Origin: Conus ventricosus
Lineage: Eukaryota; Mollusca; Gastropoda; Neogastropoda; Conidae
Reading direction: 5' to 3'
Assembly (NCBI GenBank): GCA_018398815.1
Contig: CM031601.1
Span: 35,720,454-35,784,453 of the forward strand
DNA length: 64,000 nt
Below are positions 1-15,547 of the stretch, in pieces. The position numbers and the translations under genes are program-made. How positions within the stretch are numbered: the stretch's first letter is position 1; every line of letters starts with the position of its first letter. Below the pieces are notes generated by a model. That model had not been told where the DNA came from and searched no databases. It saw nothing but the letters and a program-made list of their open reading frames with translations.

Positions 1-3000
1 CCCCTCTCTTTCCCCTACACATTCTTATCGATAGCAAACCCCCCTCTTTCCACTACACAGGTGTCTTATCGATAGCAAACCCCTCTCTTTCCACTACACA
101 AGGGGTCTTATCGATAGCAAAACCCCTCTTTCCACTACACAGGTGTCTTATCGATAGCAAACCCCTCTCTTTCCACTACACAGGTGTCTTATCGATAGCA
201 AACCCCTCTCTTTCCACTACACAGGGGTCTTAAACGATAGCAAACCCTCTTTCCACTACACAGGTGTCTTTATCGATAGCAAACCCCTCTCTTTCCACTA
301 CAAAATGTCTTATCGATAGCAAACCCCTCTTTTCCACTACACATGTCCCTTTTCGATAGCAAACCCCTCTCTTCCACTACACATGTCTTATCGATAGCAA
401 ACCCCTCTCTTTCCACTACACATGTCTTATCGATAGCAAACCCCTCTCTTTCCACTACACAGTGTCTTATCGATAGCAACCCCCTCTTTCCACCACACAT
501 GTCTTTTCGATAGCAAACCCCTCTCTTTCCACCACAATGTCTTATCGATAGCAAACCCCTCTCTTCCCACTACACATGTCTTATCGATAGCAAACCCCTC
601 TCTTTCCACTACCCCAGTGTCCCTTAAACGATAGCAAACCCCTCTCTTTCCACTACACAGGGGTCTTATCGATAGCAAAAAAACCCCTCTTCTTTCCACT
701 ACCATGTCTTACGATAGCAAACCCCTCTCTTTCCACTACACATGTCTTATCGATACAAACCCCTCTCTTTTCCCCTACACATGCTTTCGATAGCAAATTC
801 CTCTCTTTCCACTACACATTCTTATCGATAGCAAACCCCTCTCTTTCCACTACACATGTCTTATCGATAGAAAACCCCCCTCTTTCCACTACACATTCTT
901 ATCGATAGCAAATCCCCTCTCTTTCCCTACACATGCCCTTTTCGAAAGCAAACCCCTCTCCCTTTTCCCCTCACAAGTCTTATCAATAGCAAACCCCCTC
1001 TTTTCCCCTACACAGGTGTCTTAATCGATAGCAAACCCTCTATTTTCCCCTACACATGTCTTACCGATAGCAAACCCCTCTCTTTCCATACACAGGTGTC
1101 TTATCGATAGCAAACCCCTCTCTTTCCACGACACATGTCTTACCGATAGCAAAACCCCCCTATTTCCACTACACAGGGGTCCCTTAAACGATAGCAAACA
1201 CCTCTCTTTTCCACTAAAACCCTGTCCTATCGATAGCAAACCCCTCCTTTCCACTACACATGTCTTATCGATAGCAAACCCCTCTTCTTTCCACTACACA
1301 TGTCTTATCGATAGCAAACCCCTCTCTTCCACTACACATGTCTTATCGATAGCAAACCCCTCTCTTTCCACTACACATGTCTTATCGATACAAACCCCTC
1401 TCTTCCACTACACATGTCTTTTCGATAGCAAACCCCTCTCTTTCCACTACACATGTCTTATCGATAGCAAACCCCCCTCTTTCCACTACACAGGTGTCTT
1501 ATCGATAGCAAACCCCTCTCTTTCCACTACACAGGTGCTTTTCGATAGCAAACCCCTCTCTTTCCACTACACATACTTATCGATAGCAAACCCCTATCTT
1601 TCCACTACACATGTCTTATCGATAGCAAACCCCTCTCTTTCCACTACACATGTCTTATCGATAGCAAACCCCTCTCTTTCCACTACACATGTCTTATCGA
1701 TAGCAAACCCCTCTTTTTCCACAAAAAACATCTCTTATCGATAGCAAACCCCCTCTTTCCACTACACATGTCTTATCGATAGCAAACCCCTCTCTTTCCC
1801 CTACACATGTCTATCGATAGCAAACCCTCTCTTTCCACTACACATGTCTTCTCGATAGCAAACCCCTCTCTTTCCACTACACATGTCTTATCGATAGCAA
1901 ACCCCTCTCTTTCCACTACACATGTCTTCTCGATAGCAAACCCCTCTCTTTCCCACTACACATGTCCGTTTCGATAAACAAACCCCCTCTTTCCCACTAC
2001 ACAGGTGTCTTATCGATAGCAAACCCCTCTCTTTCCACTACACAGGTGTCTTATCGATAGCAAACCCCTCTCTTTCCACTACACAGGTGTCTTATCGATA
2101 GCAAAACCCCTCTCTTTCCACTACACATGTCTATCGATAGCAAACCCCTCTCTTTCCACAAAACAGTGTCTTATCGATAGCAAACCCCTCCTTTCCACTA
2201 AAACAGGTGTCTTAATCGATAGCAAACCCCCTCTCTTTCCACTACCATGTCTTATCGATAGCAAACCCCTCTCTTTCCACTACACATGTCTTATCGATAG
2301 CAAACCCCTCTCTTTCCACTACACAAAGTCTTATCGATAGCAAACCCCTCTCTTTCCACTACACATGTCTTTTCGATAGCAAACCCTCTCTTCACACAAC
2401 ATCTTATCGATAGCAAACCCCTCTCTTTCCCCTACACATGTCTTAAACGATAGCAAACCCCTCCTACACTACACAATCTTACGAAGCAAACCCCTCCTTC
2501 ACACACATGTCTTATCAAAGCAAAAAACCCTCTCTTTCCACTACACATTCTTTCAAAGCAACCCTCTCTTTCCACAACACATGCTTAATCGATAGCAAAC
2601 CCTCCTTTCACACACATCTTATCGAAAGCAAAAACCCTCTCTTTCCACTACACATGCTTAACGATGAAGCAAAACCCCTCTCTTCCACTACACAGGTCTT
2701 ATCGAAGCAAACCCTCCTTTCCACTACACAAGTCTTATCGATAGCAAAAAACCCTCTCTTTCCACTACACATGTCTTACGAAGCAAAACCCTCTATTTCA
2801 CTACACACTGCTTACGATAGCAAACCCCTCTTTCACAAAAACATGTCTTACGATACAAACCCCTCTCTTTCCACTACACATTCTTATCGATAGCAAACCC
2901 CCCCCTTTCCACTACACATTCTTATCGATAGCAAACCCCCTCTCTTCCACTACACATGTCTTATCGATAGCAAACCCCTCTCTTTTTCCACTACACATGT

Positions 3001-6000
3001 CTTATCGATAGCAAACCCCTCTCTTTCCACTACACATGTCTCATCGATAGCAAACCCCTCTATTTCCACTACAAAATGTCTTATCGAAAGCAAACCCCTC
3101 TCTTTCCACTACACAGTGTCTTATCGATAGCAAACCCCTCTCTTTCCACTACACAGGTTCTTATCGATAGCAAAGCCCTCCATTCCACTACACATGTCCC
3201 TTATCGATAGCAAACCCCCTCTTTCCACTACACATGTCCTTATCGATAGCAAACCCCTCTCTTTCCACTACACATGTCTATCGATAGCAAACCCCTCTCT
3301 TTCCACTACACATGTCTTATCGATAGCAAACCCCCTTTTTTCCACTACACAAATCTTATCGTTTGCAAACCCCTCTCTTTCCACTACACAGTCTTTTCGA
3401 TAGCAAACCCCTCTTTTCCACTACACATGTCTTATCGATTAGCAAACCCCTCTCTTTCCACTACACATGTCTTATCGATAGCAGACCCCTCTCTTTCCAC
3501 TACACAGTCTTATCGATAGCAAAACCCCCTCTTTCCAATACACAAGTCTTATCGATACAAACCCCTCACTTTCCACACACATGTCTTATCGATAGCAAAC
3601 CCCTTCACTTTCCACTACACAGGTGTCTTATCGAAAGCAAAACCCCTCTCTTTCCACTACAAAGGTGTCCTTAAACGATAGAAACCCCTCTCTTTCCACT
3701 ACACAGTGTCTTAATCGATAGCAAACCCCTCTCTTTCCACTACACAGTGTCTTAACGATAGCAAACCCCCCCTCTTTCCACTACACATGTCTTATCGATA
3801 GCAAACCTTTCTCTTTCCACTACACAAAGGCTTTTCGATAGCAAACCCCTCTCTTTCCACTACACATCTTATCGATAGCAAACCCCTCTCTTTCCACTAC
3901 ACATTTCTTATCGATAGCAAACCCCTCTCTTTCCACTACACAAGCTTGTCGATAGCAAACCCCTCCTTTCCACTACACATGTCTTAATCGATAGCAAACC
4001 CCTCTCTTTCCACTACACAAAGTCTTCCGATAGCAAACCCCACTCTTTCCACTACACAAAGTCTTATCGATAGCAAACCCCTCTCTTTCCACTACACATG
4101 TCTTAAACGATAGCAACCCCCCTCTTTCCACTACACAATGCTTATCGAAAGCAAAACCCCTCTCTTTCCCCTACACATGCTTATCGATAGCAAACCCCCT
4201 CTTTCCACTACACATGTCTTATCGATAGCAAACCCCCCCCTCTTCCACTACACAGGTGTCTTATCGATAGCAAACCCCTCTCTTTTCCCCTACACAGTGT
4301 CTTATCGAAGCAAACCCTCTATTTCCCTACACATGCTTACCGATAGCAAACCCCTCTCTTTCCACTACACAGGTTTCTTAAACGATAGCAAACCCCTCTC
4401 TTCCACACACTGTCTTACCGATACAAACCCTCATTTCCACTACACAGGTGTCTTATCGATAGCAAACACCTCTCTTCCACTACACATGTCTTATCGAAAA
4501 GCAAACCCCTCTCTTCCACTACACAGTCTTAAACGATAGCAAACCCCTCTCTTCCACTACACATGTCTTATCGATAGCAAACCCCCTCTCTTTCCACTAC
4601 ACATGTCTTATCGATAGCAAACCCCTCTCTTTCCACCACACATGTCTTATCGATAGCAAACCCCTCTCTTTCCACTAACACATGTCTTATCGATAGCAAA
4701 CCCCCTCTTTCCACTACACATGTCTTATCGATAGCAAACCCCTCTCTTTCCACTACACATGTTTTTATCGATAGCAAACCCCTCTCTTCCACTACACATG
4801 TTTATCGATAGCAAACCCCTCTCTTTCCAAATACACATGTCTTATCGATAGCAAACCCCCTCTTTCCACTACACAGGTGTCTTAACGATAAACAAACCCC
4901 TCTCTTTCCACTACACAGGTGTCTTATCGAAAGCAAAACCCCCCTCTTTTCCCCTACACAGTGTCTTATCGATAGCAAACCCCTCTTTTCCACTACACAG
5001 GGGTCTTTTTCGATAGCAAACCCCTCCTTCCACTCACAGTGTCTTATCGATAGCAAACCCCTCTCTTTCCACTACACCTGTCTTATCGATAGCAAACCTC
5101 TCTCTTTCCACTACACATGGCTATCGATAGCAAACCCCCCTCTTTCCACTACACATGTCTTATCGATAGCAAACCCCTCTCTTTCCACTACACAGGTTCT
5201 TATCGATAGCAAACCCCTCTCTTTCCACTACACATGTCTTGTCGAAGCAAACCCCTCTCTTTCCACTACACATGTCTTTTCGATAGCAAACCCCTCTCTT
5301 TTCCCCTACACATGCTTATCGATAGCAAACCCTCTCTTTCCCCTACACATGTCTTATCGATAGCAAACCCCTCTCTTTCCACTACACATGTCTTATCGAT
5401 AGCAAACCCCTCCTCTTTCCACACACATGTCTATCGATAGCAAACCCCCTCTTTCCCATACACAATTCTTATCGATAAACAAACCCCTCTCTTTCCACTA
5501 AAACATGTCTTATCGATAGCAAACCCCTCTCTTCCACTACACAGGTGTCTTATCGATAGCAAACCCCTCTCTTTCCACTACCCAGGTGTCTTATCGATAG
5601 CAAACCCCTCTATTTCCACTACACAGCTTACCGATAGCAAACCCCTCTCCTCCACTAAAACAGGGGTCGTATCGATAGCAAACCCCTCTCTTTCCACTAC
5701 ACATGTCCCTTACCGAAGCAAACCCCTCTTTTCCACACACAGGTTTCTTTTCGATAGCAAACACCTCCTTTCCACTACACATGTCTTATCGATAGCAAAC
5801 CCCTCTCTTTCCACTACACATTTCTTATCGATAGCAAACCCCTCTCTTTCCACTACACATTTTTATCGATAGCAAACCCCTCTCTTTCCACTACACATGT
5901 CTTATCGATAGCAAAAACCCCCCTCTTTCCACTACACAGTTCTTATCGATAGCAAACCCCTCTTTTCCACCACACGTCTTATTGATAGCAAACCCCTCTC

Positions 6001-9000
6001 TTTCCACCACACATGTCTTATCGATAGCAAACCCCTCTCTTTCCACTACACATGTCTTAATCGATAGCAAACCCCCTCTCTTTCCACTACACATGTCTTA
6101 TCGATAGCAAACCCCTCTCTTTCCACTACACATGTCTTATCGATAGCAAACCCCTCTCTTTCCACTACACAGTCTTACGATAGCAAAAAACCCCCCTCTT
6201 TCCACTACACATGGCTTATCGATAGCAAACCCTCTCTTTCCACTACACATGTCCCTTTTCGATAGCAAACCCCTCCTTTTCCCCTACACAGTCTTAACGA
6301 TAGCAAAACCCCTCTCTTTCCAACACAATTCTTATCGATAGCAAACCCCTCTCTTTCCACTACACATGTCTTATCGATAGCAAACCCCTCTCCTTTCCAC
6401 TACACATGTCTTATCGATAGCAAACCCCTCTCTTTCCACTACACATGTCTTATCGATAGCAAACCCCCTCTTTCCACTACACATGTCTTATCGATAGCAA
6501 ACCCCTCTCTTTCCACTACACATGTTTTTATTTGATAGCAAACCCCTCTCTTTCCACTACACATTACTTATCGATAGCAAACCCCCCCTTTCCACTCACA
6601 TGTTTTATCGATAGCAAACCCCTCTATTTCCACTACACATGTCTTATCGATAGCAAACCCCTCTCTTTCCACAACACATGTCTTATCGATAGCAAACCCC
6701 TCTCTTTCCACTACACAGTGTCTTATCGATAGCAAACCCCCCCTCTTTCCACTACACATGTCTTATCGATAGCAAACCCCCCCTCTTTCCACTACACAGG
6801 TGTCTTATCGATAGCAAACCCCTCTCTTTCCACTACACAGGGTCTTATCGATAGCAAACCCCTCTCTTTCCACTACACATGTCTTATCGATAGCAAACCC
6901 CTCTCTTTCCACTACACATGTCTTATCGATAGCAAACCCCTCTCTTTCCCTACACATGTCTTATCGATAGCAAACCCCTCCTTTCCACTACACATGTCTT
7001 ATCGATAGCAAACCCTCTCTTCCACCACACATGTTCCCTTTTCGATAGCAAACCCCTCTCTTCCACTACACATGCTTATCGATAGCAAAACCCCCCTCTT
7101 TTCCACTACACATTCTAACGATAGCAAAACCCCCCTCTTTCCACTACACATGTCTTATCGATAGCAAACCCCTCTCTTTCCACTACACATGTCTTATCGA
7201 TAGCAAACCCCTCTCTTCACTACACAGTGTCCCTTATCGATAGCAAAAACCCCCCTCTTTCCACTACACATGTCTTACGATAGCCCAAAACCCCTCTATT
7301 TCCACTACACAGGTGTCTTATCCCATAGCAAACCCCTCTCTTTTTCACTACACATGTCCTTTTCGATAGCAACCCCCTCTCTTTCCACTACACATGTCTT
7401 AAACGATAGCAAACCCCCTCTCTTTTCCACTACACATGTCTTATCGATAGCAAACCCCTCTCTTTCCCCCACACAATGTCTTTTCGATAGCAAACCCCCC
7501 TCTTCCACTACACATGTCTTATCGATAGCAAACCCCTCTCTTTCCACTACACATGTCTTATCGATAGCAAACCACTCCTTCCACCACACAGTCTTATCGA
7601 TAGCAAACCCCCTCTTTCCACTACACATGCTTATCGATAGCAAACCCCTCTCTTCCACTACACATGTCTTATCGATAGCAAACCCCTCTCTTTCCACTAC
7701 ACATGTTTTATCGATAGCAAAACCCCCCTCTTTCCACTACAAAATGTCTTAATCGATAAACATACCCCTCTCTTTCCACTACACATGTTCTTATCGATAG
7801 CAAACCCCTCTCTTCCACTACACAGGTGTCCCTTTTCGATAGCAAACCCCTCCTTTTCCACTACACAGGGTCTTATCGATAGCAAACCCCTCTCTTTCCA
7901 CTACAAAAGTGTCTTATCGATAGCAAACCCCTCTCTTTCCACTACACATGTCTTATCGATAGCAAACCCCTCCTTTTCCACTACACATGTCTTATCGATA
8001 GCAAACCCCTCTCTTTCCACTACACATGCTTATCGATAGCAAACCCCTCTCTTTCCACAACACATGTCTTATCGATAAACAAACCCCTCTCTTTCCACAC
8101 ACATGTCTTAATCGATAGCAAACCCCTCTCTTTCCACAACACATGTCTTATCGATAGCAAAAACCCCCCTCTTTCCACTACACATGTCTTATCGATAGCA
8201 AACCCCTCTCTTTCCACTACACATGCTTATCGATAGCAAACCCCTCTCTTTCCACACACAGGGTCTTATCGATAGCAAACCCCTCTCTTTCCACTACACA
8301 TGGGCTTATCGAAGCAAACCCCTCTCTTTCCACTACACATGTCTTACCGATAGCAAACCCCTCTATTCCACTACAAAAGGTGTCTTATCGATAGCAAACC
8401 CTCTCTTTCCACTACACATGTCTTTTCGATAGCAAACCCCTCTCTTTCCCCCTACACATGTCTTATCGATAGCAAACCCCTCTCTTTCCACTACACATGT
8501 CTATCGATAGCAAACCCCTCTCTTTCCACTACACATGTCTTATCGATAGCAAACCCCTACTTTCCACTACACATGCTTATCGATAGCAAACCCCTCTCTT
8601 TCCACTACACATGTCTTATCGATAGCAACCCCCTCTCTTTCCACCACACATTCTTATCGATAGCAAACCCCTCTCTTTCCACTACACATGTCTTATTTGA
8701 TAGCAAACCCCTCTCTTCCACTACACATGTCTTATCGATAGCAAACCCCTCTCTTTCCACTACACATGTTTATCGAAAGCAACCCCTCTCTTTCCACTAC
8801 CCCATGTTTTATCGATAGCAAACCCCTCTCTTTTTCCCCTACACATGTCTTATCGATAGCAAACCCCTCTCTTTCCCCCTACACATGTCTTATCGATAGC
8901 AAACCCCCTCTATTCCACCACACATGTCTTAAATTTATAGCAAACCCTCTCTTTCCACCACACATGTCTTATCGATAGCAAACCCCTCTCTTCCACTACA

Positions 9001-12000
9001 CATGTCTTATCGATAGCAAACCCCTCTCTTTCCACTACACATGTCTTATCGATAGCAAACCCCCTCTTTCCACTACACATGCTTATCGATAGCAAACCCC
9101 TCTCTTTCCACAAAACATGTCTTATCGATAGCAAACCCCTCCCTTTCCACTACACATGTCTTATCGATAGCAAACCCCTCTCTTTCCACTACACATGTCT
9201 TATCGATAGCAAACCCCTCTCTTTCCACTAACACATGTCTTATCGATAGCAAACCCCCTCTTTCCACTACAATGTCTTATCGATAGCAAACCCCTCTCTT
9301 TCCACTACACATGTCTTATCGATGCAAACCCCTCTCTTTCCACTACACACATTCTTATCGATAGCAAACCCGTCTCTTTCCACTACACATGTCTTTTCGA
9401 TAGCAAACCCCTCTCTTTTCCACTACACATGTCTTATCGTAGCAAACCCCTCTCTTTCCAATACACATGTCTTATCGATAGCAAACCCCTCTCTTTCCAC
9501 TACACATGTCTTTTCGATAGCAAACCCCTCTCTTTTCCACTACACATGTCTTATCGATAGCAAACCCCCTCTTTCCACTACACATGACTTTTTCGTAGCA
9601 AACCCCTCTCTTTCCACTACAATGTCTTATCGATAGCAAACCCCTCCTTTCCACTACACATGTCTTATCGATAGCAAACCCCTCTCTTTCCACTACACAT
9701 TACTTATCGATAGCAAACCCCTCTCTTTCCACTCACATGTTTTATCGATAGCAAACCCCTCTTTTCCACTACACATGTCTTATCGATAGCAAACCCCTCT
9801 CTTTTTCCCCTACACATGTCTTATCGATAGCAAACCCCTCTCTTTCCACTACACAGGGTCTTATCGATAGCAAAAACCCCCCTCTTTCCACTACACAGGT
9901 GTCTTTATCGATAGCAAACCCCTCTCTTTCCACTACACAGGGTCTTAATCATAGCAAACCCCTCTCTTTCCACTACACAGGGGTTTTATCGATAGCAAAC
10001 CCCCTCTTTCCACAAAACATGTCTTATCGATAGCAAACCCCTCTCTTCCACTACACATGTCTTATCGATAGCAAACCCCCTCTTTCCACTACACAAAGTC
10101 TTATCGATAGCAAACCCCTCTCTTTCCACTACACATGTCTTATCGATAGCAAACCCCTCTCTTTCCACCACACATGTCTTATCGATAGCAAACCCCTCTC
10201 TTTCCACTACACATGTCTTTTCGATAGCAAACCCCTCTCTTTCCACTACACATGTCTTATCGATAGCAAACCCCTCTCTTTCCACTACACATGTCTTATC
10301 GATAGCAAACCCCTCTCTTTCCACTACACAGGTGTCTTATCGATAGCAAACCCCTCTCTTTCCACCCACACAGTGTCTTACGATAGCAAACCCCTCTCTT
10401 TCCACTACACAGGTCTTACCCATAGCAAACCCCTCTATTTCCACTACACAGGTGTCTTATCGATAGCAAACCCCTCTCCCTTTTCCCCTACACATGTCTT
10501 ATCGATAGCAAACCCCTCTTTTTCCACTACACATGTCTTATCGAAAGCAAACCCCTCCTTCCACTACACAAAGTCTATCGATAGCAAACCCCCTCTCTTT
10601 CCACTACACATGTCTTATCGATAGCAAACCCCTCTCTTTCCCCCTACCATGTCCCTTTTCGATAGCAAACCCCTCTCTTCCCACTAACACATGTCTTATC
10701 GAAGCAAACCCCTCTCTTTCCACTACACATGTCTTATCGATAGCAAACCCCCCCTCTTTTCCACTACACAGTCTTATCGATAGCAAACCCCTCTCTTTCC
10801 ACTGCACAGGTGTCTTATCGATAGCAAATCCCTCTCTTTCCACTACACATGTCTTATCGATAGCAAACCCCTCTCTTTCCACTACAATGTCTTATCGATA
10901 GCAAACCCCCCCTTTTTCCCCCTACACATCTCTTATCGATAGCAAACCCCTCTCTTTCCACTAAAACATGTCCTTACGATAGCAAACCCCTCTCTTTCCC
11001 CTACACAGGTGTCTTATCGAAAGCAAACCCCTCTCTTTCAACTACACAGGTGTCTTATCGAAGCAAACCCCTCTCTTCCCAATACACAGTGTCTTATCGA
11101 TAGCAAACCCCTCTCTTTCCACTACACCCGTGTCTTATCGAAAGCAAACCCCTCTCTTTCAACTACACAGTGTCTTATCGATAGCAAACCCCTCCTTTTC
11201 CCCTACACATGTCCCTTTTCGATAGCCAAACCCCTCCTTTACAACTACACAGTGTCTTATCGATAGCAAACCCCTCTCTTTCCACTACACAGTGTCTTAT
11301 CGATAGCAAACCCCTCTCTTTCCACTACACAGTGTCTTATCGATACAAAAACCCCCCTCTTTCCACTACACATGTCTTTATCGATAGCAAACCCCTTTTC
11401 TTTCCACTACACATGTCTTATCGATAGCAAACCCCTCTCTTTCCACTACACATGTTTTATCGATAGCAAACCCCTCTCTTTCACTACACATGTCTTATTT
11501 GATAGCAAACCCCTCTCTTTCCCTACACAGTGTCTTATCGATAGCAAACCCCTCTCTTTCCACCCACATGTCTTATCGAAAAGCAAACCCCTCTCTTTCC
11601 ACACACATTCTTTATCGATAGCAAACCCCTCTCTTTCCACTACACATGTCTTATCGATAGCAAAACCCCTTTTCCCTTTTTCCCCCCCTTTCCACTACAC
11701 ATGTCTTATCGATACAAACCCCTCTCTTTCCACTACAAAATGTCCCTTTTCGATAGCAAACCCCTCCTTTCCACTACCCATGTCTTGTCGATAGCAAACC
11801 CCCCTCTTTCCACTACACATGTCTTATCGATAGCAAACCCCCCTCTTTCCACTACACATGTCTTAATCGATAGCAAACCCCTCTCTTTCCCCCTACACAT
11901 GTCTTATCGATAGCAAACCCCTCTCTTTCCACTACACATGTCTTATCGATAGCAAACCCCTCCTTTCCACTACACATGTCTTATCGATAGCAAACCCCTC

Positions 12001-13829
12001 TCTTTCCACTACACAGTCTTATCGATAGCAAACCCCCTCTCTTTCCACTACACATGTCTTATTCGATAGCAAACCCCTCTCTTTCCACTACACATGTCTT
12101 ATGATAGCAAACCCCTCTCCTTTCCACTACACCCTGTCCCTTTTCGATAGCAAACCCCTCTCTTTCCACTACACATGTCTTACGATAGCAAACCCCTCTC
12201 TTTCCACTACACATGTCTTATCGATAGCAAACCCCTCTCTTTCCCCCTACACATGTCTTATCGATAGCAAACCCCTCTCTTTCCACTACACATGTCCCTT
12301 TTCGATAGCAAAACCCCTCTCTTTCCACTACACAGTGTCTTATCGATAGCAAACCCCTCTCTTCCACTACACATGTTCTTAACGATAGCAAACCCCTCTC
12401 TTCCACTACACATGTCTTATCGATAGCAAACCCCTCTCTTTCCACTACACAAAGTCTTATCGATAGCAAACCCCTCTCTTTCCCCCTACACATGTCTTAT
12501 CGATAGCAAACCCCTCTCTTTCCACTACACATGTCTTATCGATAGCAAACCCCTCTCTTTCCACTACACATGTCTTATCGATAGCAAACCCCCCCTCTTT
12601 CCACTACACCTGTCCATCGATAGCAAAAACCCCCCCCCTTTCCACTACACATGTCCTTATCGATAGCAAACCCCTCTCTTTCCACTACACATGTCTTATC
12701 GATAGAAACCCCTCTCTTTCCACTACACCCTGTCTTATCGATAGCAAACCCCTCTCTTTCCACTACACAGGTGTCCCTTATCGATAGCAAAACCCCTCTT
12801 TTCCACTACACAGGTGTCTTTTCGATAGCAAACCCCTCTCTTTCCACTACACAAATGTCTTATCGATAGCAAACCCCTCTCTTTCCACTACACATGTCTT
12901 ATCGATAGCAAACCCCCTCTTTCCACTACACATTCTTATCGATAGCAAACCCCCTCTTTCCCACTACACATGTCTTATCGATAGCAAAACCCCTCTCTTT
13001 CCCCCTACACATTCTTATCGATAGCAAAAACCCCTCTCTTTCCACTACACAGGGCCTTATCGATAACAAACCCCTCTCTTTCCACTACAACAGTGTCTTA
13101 TCGATAGCCAAAACCCCCCTCTTTCCACAACACAGGTCTTATCGATAGCAACCCCTCTCTTTCCACTACAACAGTGTCTTATCGATAGCAAACCCTCTCT
13201 TTTCCACTACACATGTCTTTTCGATAGCAAACCCCTCTCTTTCCACTACACATGTCTTTTCGATAGCAAACCCCTCTCTTTCCCCTACACATGTCTTATC
13301 GATAGCAAACCCCTCTCTTTCCACTACACATGTCTTATCGATAGCAAACCCCCCTCTTTCCACTACACATGTCCTAACGATAAACAAACCCCTCTCTTTC
13401 CACTACACATGTCTTATCGATAGCAAACCCCTCTCTTTCCACTACACATGTCTTATCGTAGCAAACCCCTCTCTTTCCACTACACATGTCTTACGATAGC
13501 AAACCCCTCTTTTCCACTACACATGTCTTACCGATAGCAAACCCCTTCCCTTCCACAACACAAGTCTTCGATACAAACCCCCTCTCTTCCACTACACATG
13601 TCTTACCGATAGCAAACCCCTCTATTTCCACTACACATGTCTTACCGATAGCAAACCCCTCTCTTCCACTACACATGTCTTATCGATAGCAAACCCCTCT
13701 CTTTCCACTAAAACCCCTGTCTTACCCATAGCAAACCCCTCTTTTCCACTACACATGTCTTACCGATAGCAAACCCCTCTATTTCCACTACACATGTCTT
13801 ACTGATAGCAAACCCCTCTATTTCCACTG
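1..13829. repeat. 39-bp minisatellite array, about 350 units
   Basis: One tandem array fills the first 13.8 kb. The commonest unit is 39 bp: a block CTTATCGATAGCAAACCCC, then CTCTTTCCACTACACATGT. It contains two palindromes, ATCGAT and ACATGT. Because 39 is divisible by three, stretches stay open in several frames and give a 13-residue peptide repeat (LSIANPSLSTTHV on the plus strand); this is a length effect, not a gene. Variants recur in local patches: an AGGTGTC version two bases longer, CATGCTTATC, CCCTTTTCGATAGC, and CTTACCGATAGC at 13.5-13.8 kb. Homopolymer differences between units suggest that some variation is long-read error. The array ends abruptly near 13,829. No interspersed element was seen inside it. 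Confidence 0.97.
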
Positions 13830-14544
13830 TGCATGCACTCACAACCAAGATGGCCTAGGCAGCAGCAACAGTAAATTTCGTCGGAAAAATGAACTGCCAC
13901 ACACACAGGCTACAGAGCCCAAACATTTCACGTGAATGCATTCAGTGAAAAGACAGTAGTCCTGTGTAAAAAAAAGATAAAAAGTTTTATGCAGTTAGTT
14001 AGGGCGACAAATTTGGAATTTCACCCGTGGGAAACCCGCACGAAGTCAGGACTGGGTACCCCCAAGCATGCACACGGCCTACAAAAGCTAGTGAACCAGA
14101 GAAGCCAGATTGCCGACACCACGATCCTACAGTGTTCATTGAAGGACATGGTGATTGACCCAGAACAAACGTGCCTAAACATAGCAAACAATGAGGGCAG
14201 GTGAGTACACAAAAGCAAGCCATGTGTTTGTGACAGTGTGCACAGACAGGCCACCTCTAAAATTTCCGAGGCGCCCAAAAGCTAGCTGGATGCACAGAAC
14301 TGCCATGTATCAACACTTATTTTTTACTGAAGCCCAGAAGATACAAACGAACTGAGTGCAGGACAAAAGTGTAGAGGAAGATGCCGCTGCCACAATTAAC
14401 CGATGCGCTGACAACGCTGTGTCAGACAACACACCACCACTCATCTCGGCAAATTGTTACACCGAGTGGTTTTGAAGCCTTCATACACGGGCAAACGCAC
14501 ACTTCAAAACCTAGAGGGTGCTGTGAACACACTAGCTGAACAGA
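13830..14544 (+). other. Unique sequence with a possible exon (13,989-14,200)
   Basis: An open frame with ATG at 13,989 (MQLVRATNLEF...) runs to 14,200, where CAG|GTGAGT forms a good splice-donor match; the frame stops two bases later. It resembles no family I recognise. The rest up to 14,544 has no convincing gene, but the last ~70 bases read as a leucine-rich helix (NLEGAVNTLAEQN) that breaks frame just before the ATG at 14,545. It may be the upstream part of the SGNH ORF that follows. A real exon is possible; chance is equally likely. Confidence 0.25.
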
Positions 14545-15547
14545 ATGTTTGAGTGTGAGAGGGCCAGGGGTGAGGAAATTGGCCAGCTTATGGCGGCCTG
14601 GCAGCAGCAGGAAAGGAAACATCACCGAGACCGTTCCTTCCCCACATGTGGCAAAGATGACCAGCGCCCACCTCATCCCGTCAATACCACTCCCTCCCCT
14701 GCCTCTACAACCCCTTCTCCCGCCCCCACACCGCCACAACATAAGGTACCATCACCCCCCACTTCCGGAGGAGACGCAGAGCGCCAGGGCGCCTCAAAAA
14801 CCGGAAATGACCCCGCTGGCAATGCCGACCAAACAGAAGCTGTAAGGAAAGAACGTGACCTGACTCAACAACAGATCTCACTTCCAGCGGTATCATCGCC
14901 ATCTTCGTCTTCATCTTCTTCATCATCCACACACAGTGATAGCGATGACGACACGGAAGACAGCGACCGTGAGGAGGGCGCTCTTCCAAAGTGCTACTAC
15001 TGCATGATTATGTATTAAACAGAATTGACGGGAAACGCCTGAGCCAGTCCTATGGCCTCACAGTGACCACTCGAGAGACGCCTACCATTGGTGACTGTCA
15101 CAAACACAGCCTGCACATCATGACAGCGGTGGCCATCCATACAGGTGTCAACGACCTTAAGAGTGCCCTTCCTCAGACTGCCAGTGGAAATTTGGAGTCC
15201 CTGGTAAGAAGCATACTCCGGAACAATGATCAGATCAGAGTGGTAATCAGCAAAGTAGCTCCACTGAACGACGAAGAGCTGCAGACAAAGGCTGACCTTT
15301 TCAACGCCTTGAACCCATCTATGTTTACAGGTGAGAAGCGAGTCAGCTTCCTTTCCCACACCAATCTGAAAGTGTGGGACAAGCGACTTATGAGGGGCAC
15401 TATGCACCCCACTAATAAGGGCACCAGCATTCTGACAAGCAACCTGGGCAGACAACTCGCGAGCCTGTTATGGGGAAAAACTAAACAGCGACACAGACGA
15501 CCCAACCGAGACCACAGACAACACACCACCACTCGACACCAGACCAC

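Noticed and set aside
1..13829. CRISPR-like look of regular short repeats, and 60-160 codon open frames
   Set aside because: Units are contiguous without unique spacers and the genome is eukaryotic. Frames are open only because 39 is divisible by three; they occur on both strands and break with each indel.
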